Positions 1 to 4,644 of a DNA stretch of 5,048 nucleotides are shown piece by piece. The translations under genes were made by a program, and so were the position numbers. The notes under the pieces were generated by a model that was given only the letters and a program-made list of their open reading frames with translations, was not told the DNA's origin and ran no database searches. Position 1 is the stretch's first letter. The number at the start of each line of letters is the position of its first letter. The DNA is from Acidimicrobiia bacterium (lineage in GTDB: Bacteria > Actinomycetota > Acidimicrobiia > Acidimicrobiales > AC-14), in assembly GCA_019243595.1 (NCBI GenBank), contig JAFAUA010000020.1:1-5048 (forward strand). Direction: 5' to 3'.

Positions 1-636
1 GATGACTACATGAGCGGCCTGATCGCCGACCGCCGAGCCCACCCACGCGACGACTTGGCCACCGTGCTCGTGCAGGCCGAGGAAGACGGCGATCGCCTGA
101 GCGACGAGGAGCTGCGCTCACTCATCATCGGTCTTCTCTTCGCCGGCTACGACACCACCCGCAACCAGCTCGGGCTTGCCCTGTGGGTCTTCGCCCACCA
201 CCCGGAGCAGTGGGCGCTGCTGGCCGACGCTCCCGACTTGGCGCGCCGCGCAGTCGAGGAAGTGATGCGCTTCCGAGGATCGGTCAGTACGGCGCCGCGC
301 CTGGTCGCCGAGGACTTCGAGTTCGACGGATACCGGCTCGAGGCCGGCACGTTGCTGTTCCTGTCGACATCCGCCGCCAACCATGACCCGGCCACCTACG
401 ACCAGCCCGACGTGTTCGACATCACCGCCGAGCGCGACCCGCAGCTGACCTTCGGCGGTGGACCGCATTTCTGCCTCGGAGCCCAACTCGCCCGAGCCGA
501 GCTGCAGGAAGCGCTGATGCTGTTGGCGCAGCGGCTACCGGGGCTCGAGCTCGACGGTGAACCCACCTGGCGACCGAACATGGGGATCTTCGGCCCGGAG
601 ACGCTTCCGATCCGCTTCGTCCCTAGTCAGCCATGA
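1..636 (+). CDS. Cytochrome P450, C-terminal part (5' end outside window)
   Basis: Heme-thiolate monooxygenase, a soluble bacterial class I P450 that would receive electrons from a ferredoxin and ferredoxin reductase; neither is encoded here. The frame is open from base 1 and supplies 211 residues, about half of the usual 400, so the N-terminal half is missing only because the window starts inside the gene. Numbering from base 1, the I-helix oxygen-activation motif AGYDTT is at residues 48-53 with the acid-alcohol pair D51/T52. The K-helix ExxR is E87-V-M-R90. The heme-binding loop FGGGPHFC is at 151-158 with C158 as the axial thiolate ligand, followed by LGAQLARAEL of the L-helix. The TGA stop overlaps the start of the next P450 (ATGA), indicating one transcript. 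The substrate cannot be deduced; family membership is very secure. Confidence 0.96.
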   Translation, partial: DDYMSGLIADRRAHPRDDLATVLVQAEEDGDRLSDEELRSLIIGLLFAGYDTTRNQLGLALWVFAHHPEQWALLADAPDLARRAVEEVMRFRGSVSTAPRLVAEDFEFDGYRLEAGTLLFLSTSAANHDPATYDQPDVFDITAERDPQLTFGGGPHFCLGAQLARAELQEALMLLAQRLPGLELDGEPTWRPNMGIFGPETLPIRFVPSQP

Positions 637-1817
637 GCACCGGGCGACGCGAACAGCCGCCGTCGTCACCGCTCTTGCAGAGCGAGCCCGATCCCTACGC
701 GCTCGCCCATCCCCAGGAGATGTACAGGCTGGTCCGCGGGGCCGGCGCCGTCGTCGACCTCGAAGGCACGGTCCTGGTCGCCGGCGACGAGCAGGTCCGC
801 GAGGTCCTCCGCCACCCCGAGGTGTTCTCGTCGGGCATCGACGCCGCCCACATCGGGCAGATCCGGCCGCTGATTCCGCTGCAGATCGACCCTCCCGATC
901 ACAAGAACTACCGCAAGATCCTCGACCCGCTCTTCGCGCCGAAGCGGGTGGCGACGCTCGAGGACCACACCCGCGCCCTCGTTGGTGAGCTCATCGCTGC
1001 TGTCGTCGACGATCACAGCTGCAACTTCAACAAGTCGGTGGCCGAACCACTGCCGACGACGGTGTTCCTCGAGCTCCTCGGCCTTCCCGTGTCCAGGCGC
1101 GAGGAGTTCATCGCCCTCAAGGACGGCATCATCCGGCCGCCGGGCACGGACATCGACAAGCGCAAGAAGTTCGTCGACGAGACCGGCCAGAAGATCTACG
1201 CCGTGCTCGAAGAGGTGGTCACCGCCCGGGAGGCCGAGCCGAAGGACGACTTCATCTCCGGCTTCCTGACCGCCGAGGTCGACGGGCACACGTTGACCCA
1301 CGACGAGGTTGTCGACATCGGCTACCTCTTCTTCCTCGCCGGCCTCGACACTGTGACGGCGTCGCTCGACTGCTTCGTGGCCTACCTCGCCCGCCACGAC
1401 GAACACCGCCGCGCCCTGGTCGACGACCCGGGGGTTATCCCCGACGCCGTCGAGGAGCTATTGCGGTGGGAGACGCCGGTGGCGGGCGTCGTGCGGATCA
1501 CCACGACCGACACCGAGCTCGGGGGCTGCCCGATCGCCGCCCACACCCCGGTCGCGGTCATGCTCGGCTCCGCGAACACCGACGAGGCGGCCTGGCCCGA
1601 CGCCGAAACCGTCGACTTCCAGCGGCCCGACAACAAGCACCTTGCGTTCGGCGGCGGTGCTCACCGGTGCCTCGGCTCGCACCTCGCTCGCATGGAGCTG
1701 CGTGTCGCCCTCGAGGAATGGCACGCGGCCGTCCCCGACTACGCCATCCGCGACGGCATCGAGCTCAACTACAGCCAGGGCCTTCGTCAGATCGAGAACC
1801 TAGAGCTCGTCTGGTAA
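633..1817 (+). CDS. Cytochrome P450, full length
   Basis: Complete 394-residue soluble bacterial P450 monooxygenase of normal family length, with no signal peptide or membrane anchor. Visible motifs are DPPDHKNYR at residues 86-94, whose H90 and R94 sit where the C-helix contacts the heme propionates; the I-helix motif AGLDTV at 236-241 with D239/T240; the ExxR salt bridge E275-L-L-R278; and the heme loop FGGGAHRC at 339-346 with C346 as thiolate ligand. The ATG overlaps the TGA of the upstream P450 by four bases. The only GGAG nearby lies over 30 bases upstream, so initiation probably depends on translational coupling. It is clearly a different P450 from its neighbour rather than a recent duplicate: the I-helix and heme-loop residues differ. 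Two coupled P450s suggest successive oxidations of one substrate, for example a steroid, terpenoid or other hydrophobic compound. That is inference; nothing here identifies the substrate. Confidence 0.97.
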   Translation: MSTGRREQPPSSPLLQSEPDPYALAHPQEMYRLVRGAGAVVDLEGTVLVAGDEQVREVLRHPEVFSSGIDAAHIGQIRPLIPLQIDPPDHKNYRKILDPLFAPKRVATLEDHTRALVGELIAAVVDDHSCNFNKSVAEPLPTTVFLELLGLPVSRREEFIALKDGIIRPPGTDIDKRKKFVDETGQKIYAVLEEVVTAREAEPKDDFISGFLTAEVDGHTLTHDEVVDIGYLFFLAGLDTVTASLDCFVAYLARHDEHRRALVDDPGVIPDAVEELLRWETPVAGVVRITTTDTELGGCPIAAHTPVAVMLGSANTDEAAWPDAETVDFQRPDNKHLAFGGGAHRCLGSHLARMELRVALEEWHAAVPDYAIRDGIELNYSQGLRQIENLELVW

Positions 1818-1823
1818 CCGACG

Positions 1824-2063
1824 TCACCGCGGATCCCGCGCGTACGGCACGGGATGATCCAGGTCCAGTTCGACGAACCGCTCGTTCAGAGCGTGAGCGA
1901 GGACGTCGTACTGGGCGGCGCCGAACGTGATGTCTCCTCGAAGGAGGGCGTTGAGATCCGCACGAGAGTTGCTGCCGCCGAGAGTGAAGTAGCGGAGCCA
2001 AAGCTCGGCCACCGTTACGCAGGCGAGCACACGGGCCGCCTCCAGTGCGGGGCCGTCAACCAT
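1824..2063 (-). CDS. Small conserved-looking protein of unknown function, downstream of ANTAR gene
   Basis: A 79-residue acidic protein with no membrane segment, signal peptide or metal motif. The body has a hydrophobic-aromatic stretch ELWLRYFTLGG, then a predicted helix ending in LAHALNERFVELDLDHPVPYARD. From memory, small actinobacterial proteins of this pattern (LWxxYFxLGG ... LAxALNxxF ... HPVPY) occur beside ANTAR genes; no function is established to my knowledge. The ATG at 2063 is preceded by AGGTGG eight bases upstream. A GTG at 2075, directly after the ANTAR stop, would add four residues and is the alternative start. The gene follows the ANTAR gene by 12 bases, so the two are probably cotranscribed and may act together (inference). 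Its TGA stop lies six bases from the stop of the convergent P450. The reading frame has actinobacterial third-position GC bias. Confidence 0.75.
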   Translation of the reverse strand: MVDGPALEAARVLACVTVAELWLRYFTLGGSNSRADLNALLRGDITFGAAQYDVLAHALNERFVELDLDHPVPYARDPR

Positions 2064-2075
2064 CACACCGGCCAC

Positions 2076-2381
2076 CTACCCCGCGCCGACGGGCGGCCAC
2101 TCACCTGTCTCGGCGAGCAGGACAGAAAGTTCCGCGACCTTGATGTTGGTGTGCTGCGACGCGTCGCGCATCCAACCGAACGCCTCCTCCGCGGTGAGCT
2201 TGTAGCGCTCCATGAGGATGCCTTTCGCCTGGCCGATGACGTCTCTCGACGCGACGGCCTTGAGAAGCCCCTCGACCTCCGCTCGTAGCCGGGCGATCTC
2301 CGACCGGGCGAACGCGAAGTCGGTCGCCGTGCCATCGCGTTCGATGACACGTGCGTGGACAGAGCCTTCGCTCTCGGGCAT
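2076..2381 (-). CDS. ANTAR-domain RNA-binding antiterminator, short sensor-less form
   Basis: A 101-residue protein. A coiled-coil-forming helix, SEIARLRAEVEGLLKAVASR, covers residues about 27-46 and runs into an ANTAR three-helix bundle at about 47-92. Hallmarks are DVIGQAKGILMERY (47-60), the TAEEAFGWMRDAS helix (63-75) and the final helix NIKVAELSVLLAE (79-91). ANTAR proteins bind paired RNA hairpins in leader transcripts and prevent transcription termination; dimerisation is through the coiled coil. There is no GAF, PAS or receiver domain, so any signal must enter by another route, perhaps a partner protein. The start is well defined: AAGGAGG lies six bases before the ATG at 2381. The frame stays open upstream to 2648, but that extension is not protein-like and lies 5' of the ribosome binding site. 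The gene is first in a two-gene unit with the small protein. Its RNA target is not identified. Confidence 0.92.
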   Translation of the reverse strand: MPESEGSVHARVIERDGTATDFAFARSEIARLRAEVEGLLKAVASRDVIGQAKGILMERYKLTAEEAFGWMRDASQHTNIKVAELSVLLAETGEWPPVGAG

Positions 2382-2384
2382 GGC

Positions 2385-2394
2385 CGCCCTCCTT
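2385..2394 (-). promoter_or_regulatory. Ribosome binding site of the ANTAR gene
   Basis: On the minus strand the sequence AAGGAGGGCG ends three bases before the ATG at 2381. The AAGGAGG core matches the anti-Shine-Dalgarno perfectly at six-base spacing. It fixes the start at 2381 and excludes the longer open frame upstream. Confidence 0.85.
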
Positions 2395-2575
2395 GCGCTT
2401 GTGCAGGAGGCGTCCGAGGTGGACAGAGGAGCGGTCGGTTGACTCGGCTCAAGACGAGCGGCTTCTGCTGTAGAGAAGATCCTACTCCGACCCGTTCGCG
2501 GCACGCGCATCGGTTGACGATGTCCGTTTCTGCGGCTGCACTCAGGATTCGCGGAGGCGGTCTTCAGCGCCGGGG

Positions 2576-2596
2576 CGTTCATTCGGTATATGAACG
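2576..2596. repeat. Perfect inverted repeat, candidate operator
   Basis: CGTTCAT (2576-2582) and ATGAACG (2590-2596) are exact reverse complements separated by a 7-base spacer, TCGGTAT. The spacing between arm centres is 14 bases. It lies about 130 bases before the selenoprotein start and about 195 bases before the ANTAR start. The right arm overlaps a GAACGA that is repeated nine bases further on (2601-2606). The form suits a dimeric regulator's operator; an RNA hairpin with a 7-nt loop is also possible. The bound protein is unknown. Confidence 0.45.
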
Positions 2597-2635
2597 AGAC
2601 GAACGACTCCGAGAGACGGCCGTGGCGCTGGCTCC

Positions 2636-2654
2636 TGTGGCTGTGCACACCACA
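2636..2654. repeat. Imperfect palindrome in the leader region
   Basis: TGTGG-C-TGTG (2636-2645) faces CACACCACA (2646-2654): nine complementary positions with one bulged C at 2641, centred on TGTGCACA. With no spacer it is a better DNA dyad than an RNA hairpin, although a short stem with a TGCA loop could form. It lies 73-91 bases upstream of the selenoprotein ATG. Some chance occurrence is expected for a site this short. Confidence 0.3.
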
Positions 2655-2726
2655 CGCCCGCCACCTCTCGGAATGGATCGAGCTGAAGACAACGCATCCG
2701 ACGCCCTAGCTGGTAGTCATGCAGCG

Positions 2727-3338
2727 ATGGACGCGCTGCTTTGGTCCGACTACCTCTGACCCTGGTGTTACGTCGGCCTGGATCGGTCGGCACTGCTGCG
2801 AGAGCTTGGGGTAACGGTCACGTCGCTGCCGTACGAGCTGCATCCTGAGATCCCCGTCGGCGGGATCTCGCTCGAGGAGCGGTGGGGCGCCCGTTACGGC
2901 GAGGCGTCGGCCATGTACGCCCGCATCGAGGCCGAATGCGAGCAGGCCGGCCTCCCGTTCCGCCGCCCGGCCCGCGTGCCCAACACCCGCCGAGCGCTGC
3001 ACACCGCGGAGTGGGTGCGGCGCAACCAACCTGAGGCCTTCGACACGCTCGATCGATCGCTGTTCGAGACGCACTTCGTCGACAACCGACCGCTCGACGA
3101 CCCCGATGTCCTCGACGAGCTGGTTGCCGCTGCGGGCGCCGACGCCTTCGCCGCACGCGAGGCCGTCGAGTCAGGGGCGATGCAGCCAGCTCTCGTCGAG
3201 TCGATGGAGGCGGCCATGGACGCTCAGGTCACCGGCACGCCGGCCTGGCAGCTCGACGGGCGTCTCCTGATCCCCGGTGTTCAGGCGCGCGGCCTGTTCG
3301 AGTTCTGGGTTCGGCGTCTGCGGGAGCGGCCCGAATAA
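2727..3338 (+). CDS. Selenocysteine-containing DsbA/FrnE-family thiol oxidoreductase (in-frame TGA at 2757-2759)
   Basis: Cytoplasmic thioredoxin-fold oxidoreductase or disulfide isomerase of the DsbA superfamily, FrnE/2-hydroxychromene-2-carboxylate isomerase-like branch; 203 residues, close to the usual 210-230. The N-terminus MDALLWSDYL is followed by TGA and PWCYVGLDR, so the canonical CPWCY active site reads U11-P-W-C14-Y15. The helical insertion carries family-like NTRRALHTAEWVRR and a LFETHFVDNRPLDDPDVLDEL-type segment. The cis-proline loop V168-T-G-T-P172 precedes a GRLLIPGVQ strand and the last helix. Family-like sequence runs without a stop from 2760 through the internal ATG at 2913, so the 141-residue frame from 2913 is not the real gene. 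There is no signal peptide. The only thiol besides C14 is C71. ATG 2727 aligns best with family N-termini; ATG 2673 would add 18 non-family residues, and neither has a good ribosome site. A nonsense mutation or sequencing error is the alternative. Confidence 0.87.
2757..2759 (+). other. Predicted selenocysteine codon (UGA, residue 11)
   Basis: The TGA occupies the first cysteine of the C-P-W-C redox motif, the nucleophilic position that is the classic site of Cys-to-Sec replacement in thioredoxin-fold proteins. TGA is one base from TGC/TGT. Elsewhere in the window TGA is a true stop (634-636 on plus; 3340-3342 on minus) and Trp is TGG, so the genetic code is standard. Confidence 0.85.
2772..2791 (+). 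promoter_or_regulatory. Predicted bacterial SECIS hairpin
   Basis: Within the coding sequence just after the UGA, GUCGGCC (2772-2778) pairs with GGUCGGC (2785-2791), giving seven continuous pairs (five Watson-Crick, two G-U) around the six-base loop UGGAUC (2779-2784). The loop begins 20 nt after the UGA and has G at its second position. Known bacterial SECIS rules ask for an apical loop roughly 16-37 nt downstream of the UGA, a loop of 3-14 nt, and a G among its first two bases; all are met. Such hairpins bind SelB carrying selenocysteyl-tRNA. Folding was done by eye. Confidence 0.75.
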
Positions 3339-3339
3339 G

Positions 3340-4626
3340 TCAGGTGGCCTTCTTCTTGGCGGCTGCCTTCTTGGCTGCCGCCTTTTTCTTCGTGGCCTTC
3401 TTGGGCTCGACGTCGGCCTTCTTGGCGGGGGCTTTCTTCGCTGCGACCTTCTTCTTGGCCGGAGCACCCTTCTTCGCTGGCGCCGCCTTCTTCTTGGCTG
3501 CGGTCTTCTTCGCTGGCGCCTTCCGCTTCGCAGGCGCGGGCTCCTCGGCCTCGAGCGCCACCTCCGGCTCGGGTAGAAGCTCGGGCTGAAGCACCGGCTC
3601 GGGCGCGGGCTCGGCCGCAGCGACCTTCTTGGATGCCGCCTTCTTCTTGGTCGGAGCCTTCTTCTTCGCCGCCTTCTTCTTGGAGGGCGCGGGCTCGGCC
3701 GTCTCGGCCTCGACGGTCTCCTCGGTGGGCGCGCCCGCCACCTTGGCGACCTCGGGCAGGGCCAGCTCGATGCCTCGGCGGGGCGGGTCGAGCGCCTGCA
3801 CGACGAACGTCCGCGGCTCACCGCGGCGCAGGACGTCCTTGGCACTCCGAGGCGGCGGATCGCCGAGGCCGGTGAGCGGCACGTAGCACCGGGCCCCGTT
3901 GCTGGTGACGAACGCGCCGTGAGATGTGAAGCTGTCGACGACGGCCTCGACTTCCGACCCCGGCTGGTGGTCGGCGATGAACGTGATGAACGCCAGCGGC
4001 TCGTTGACGGGCTCCGCCGGCCCCCGCCCCCGACCGCGACGGCGCCGGTTGCCGCCCTCCTTGGGCGACACGGCGTCGGCCGTCGCCTCGGCGATGGCGT
4101 CGCGAGCCTCGGGGCTCACCTTCGGCACCTTCTTCTCCACGGGTCTGGCCGCCTTCTTGCTGGCCCGCACGGCGACGCGGCTCTTGGGTCCGCGTACCGG
4201 TGTGCGCGCAGTGAAGATCCAGCCCACACCCTGCACGGGTTTGCCGCCGATGAGCCGGCCTTCATCGAACAGCCATCCATATTCACCGTGGAACTCCTGA
4301 AACGAGTCGTTGGACAGGACGGTTGCGCCCGTGCGGTTGGCAATCTGCAGGAGGAACTTGTCGCCGCGTCCGATGGCACCGGCCGGCGGCGACACCAGCT
4401 CGCCCGCGGCTTCGGCCTCCTCGAAGGCCCGGCGCTCAGAACCATCGATGCGGTGCCCGAACGTGGCGTCGACGACGACGATCATCGTGTCGTCGGCGTG
4501 CTCGGCCTGATAGGCGCGCACCGCCTCGTCGAGCTGCGCCAGGCTCGGCAGTGAACGTCCCTCGGTTGCGATGTTGGAGCCGTCGACGACGACTTGGCGC
4601 CCCGCCATGGAGCGCCAGTCAACCAT
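3340..4626 (-). CDS. NYN/Zc3h12a-like ribonuclease with S1 domain and Lys/Ala-rich tail
   Basis: A 428-residue protein in three parts. Residues about 10-139 form a PIN/NYN-type nuclease resembling the Zc3h12a (MCPIP1) group: VVVDGSN with D15, VVVDATFGHRID with D53, GRGDKFLLQIAN with D89, and TVLSNDSFQEF with D107. These acidic residues are the expected Mg-binding set, so RNase activity is likely. A basic linker (RRRRGRGRG, 194-202) leads to an S1-type OB-fold at about 222-291 (HGAFV, YVPLTGL, a conserved-type LDPPRRGIELALP end), expected to bind RNA. The tail, 300-428, has two AKKK/PAKK blocks (315-334, 366-428) split by an acidic Pro/Glu stretch (339-362), like histone H1 or mycobacterial HupB tails. 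ATG 4626 has GGAG nine bases upstream; ATG 4608 is the alternative. The RNA target is unknown. A role in RNA decay or ribosome-linked processing is inferred. Confidence 0.88.
   Translation of the reverse strand: MVDWRSMAGRQVVVDGSNIATEGRSLPSLAQLDEAVRAYQAEHADDTMIVVVDATFGHRIDGSERRAFEEAEAAGELVSPPAGAIGRGDKFLLQIANRTGATVLSNDSFQEFHGEYGWLFDEGRLIGGKPVQGVGWIFTARTPVRGPKSRVAVRASKKAARPVEKKVPKVSPEARDAIAEATADAVSPKEGGNRRRRGRGRGPAEPVNEPLAFITFIADHQPGSEVEAVVDSFTSHGAFVTSNGARCYVPLTGLGDPPPRSAKDVLRRGEPRTFVVQALDPPRRGIELALPEVAKVAGAPTEETVEAETAEPAPSKKKAAKKKAPTKKKAASKKVAAAEPAPEPVLQPELLPEPEVALEAEEPAPAKRKAPAKKTAAKKKAAPAKKGAPAKKKVAAKKAPAKKADVEPKKATKKKAAAKKAAAKKKAT
3343..3531 (-). repeat. Low-complexity Lys/Ala tract, distal block of the nuclease tail
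   Basis: Encodes residues 366-428 as loosely repeated AKKKAA, PAKK and AAKK units, seen on the plus strand as recurring cttcttggc and cttcttcgc words. It is coding low complexity, not a transposon or CRISPR repeat. Long open frames on the opposite strand here are its shadows. Tracts of this kind often change length between strains by slippage or recombination. Confidence 0.85.
3625..3684 (-). repeat. Low-complexity Lys/Ala tract, proximal block of the nuclease tail
   Basis: Encodes residues 315-334 (SKKKAAKKKAPTKKKAASKK), a shorter version of the distal block, separated from it by an acidic Pro/Glu-rich spacer at residues 339-362. Confidence 0.8.
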
Positions 4627-4644
4627 TCCCGTACGCTCCGACCG
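4627..4644. promoter_or_regulatory. 18-bp divergent junction with nuclease ribosome binding site
   Basis: Only 18 bases separate the nuclease ATG (minus) from the peptidase ATG (plus). Read on the minus strand it contains GGAG nine bases before the nuclease ATG at 4626, which favours that start. No Shine-Dalgarno precedes the peptidase ATG at 4645, so that gene may be leaderless. Each promoter must lie largely inside the other gene's 5' coding region. Confidence 0.5.

Larger units (their letters stand above)
2382..2726. other. Divergent intergenic region between ANTAR gene and selenoprotein gene
   Basis: About 345 bases with no convincing gene. Frames that cross it have compositions unlike the neighbouring proteins, and base composition is visibly less GC-biased than in the flanking genes. 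It must carry the promoters for both divergent units. It contains a perfect 7-bp inverted repeat at 2576-2596, GAACGA direct repeats at 2592-2597 and 2601-2606, an 8-bp palindrome ACGGCCGT at 2616-2623 and an imperfect palindrome at 2636-2654. A TTGACG at 2514-2519 could be a plus-strand -35 box but has only a weak -10 (TGCACT, 17-base spacing). A TAGGAT on the minus strand near 2478-2483 could be a -10 for the ANTAR gene but has no clear -35. Confidence 0.6.

Noticed and set aside
666..1406. Long minus-strand open frame (246 codons) opposite the second P450
   Set aside because: It is a high-GC shadow of the P450 with no recognisable domain; the plus strand has all P450 motifs.
1828..1840. 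Hairpin CGCGG-ATC-CCGCG as a terminator between convergent genes
   Set aside because: The stem is only five pairs with a three-base loop, no T-run follows in either direction, and it lies inside the small protein's coding sequence.
2514..2542. TTGACG plus TGCACT as a sigma-70 promoter for the selenoprotein
   Set aside because: The -35 is good but the -10 matches at only three positions; it is noted in the intergenic entry but not strong enough to list as a promoter.
2382..2648. N-terminal extension of the ANTAR protein to 190 residues
   Set aside because: The extension is low-information sequence upstream of a perfect AAGGAGG ribosome site that serves the ATG at 2381.
2673..2726. Earlier ATG at 2673 as selenoprotein start
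   Set aside because: It adds 18 residues with no family resemblance and has no better ribosome site; family proteins begin about ten residues before the CPWC motif, which fits 2727.
2757..2759. TGA read as a nonsense mutation making a pseudogene
   Set aside because: The stop falls exactly on the redox cysteine, is TGA rather than TAA or TAG, is followed by a SECIS-like hairpin, and the rest of the frame is intact. It remains the main alternative.
2913..3338. A 141-residue CDS starting at the internal ATG
   Set aside because: Upstream in-frame codons 2760-2912 encode family-typical sequence including the active site, so this is only the C-terminal part of the selenoprotein.
3343..3684. CRISPR or tandem DNA repeat array
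   Set aside because: The repeated words are short, irregular and in frame with Lys/Ala codons; there are no uniform repeats with unique spacers. No tRNA, rRNA or insertion sequence was seen in the window either.
3171..3845. Arg/Pro-rich minus-strand frame and Phe/Ala-rich plus-strand frames over the tail region
   Set aside because: They are other-frame readings of the Lys/Ala repeat tract, with extreme composition and no domain.
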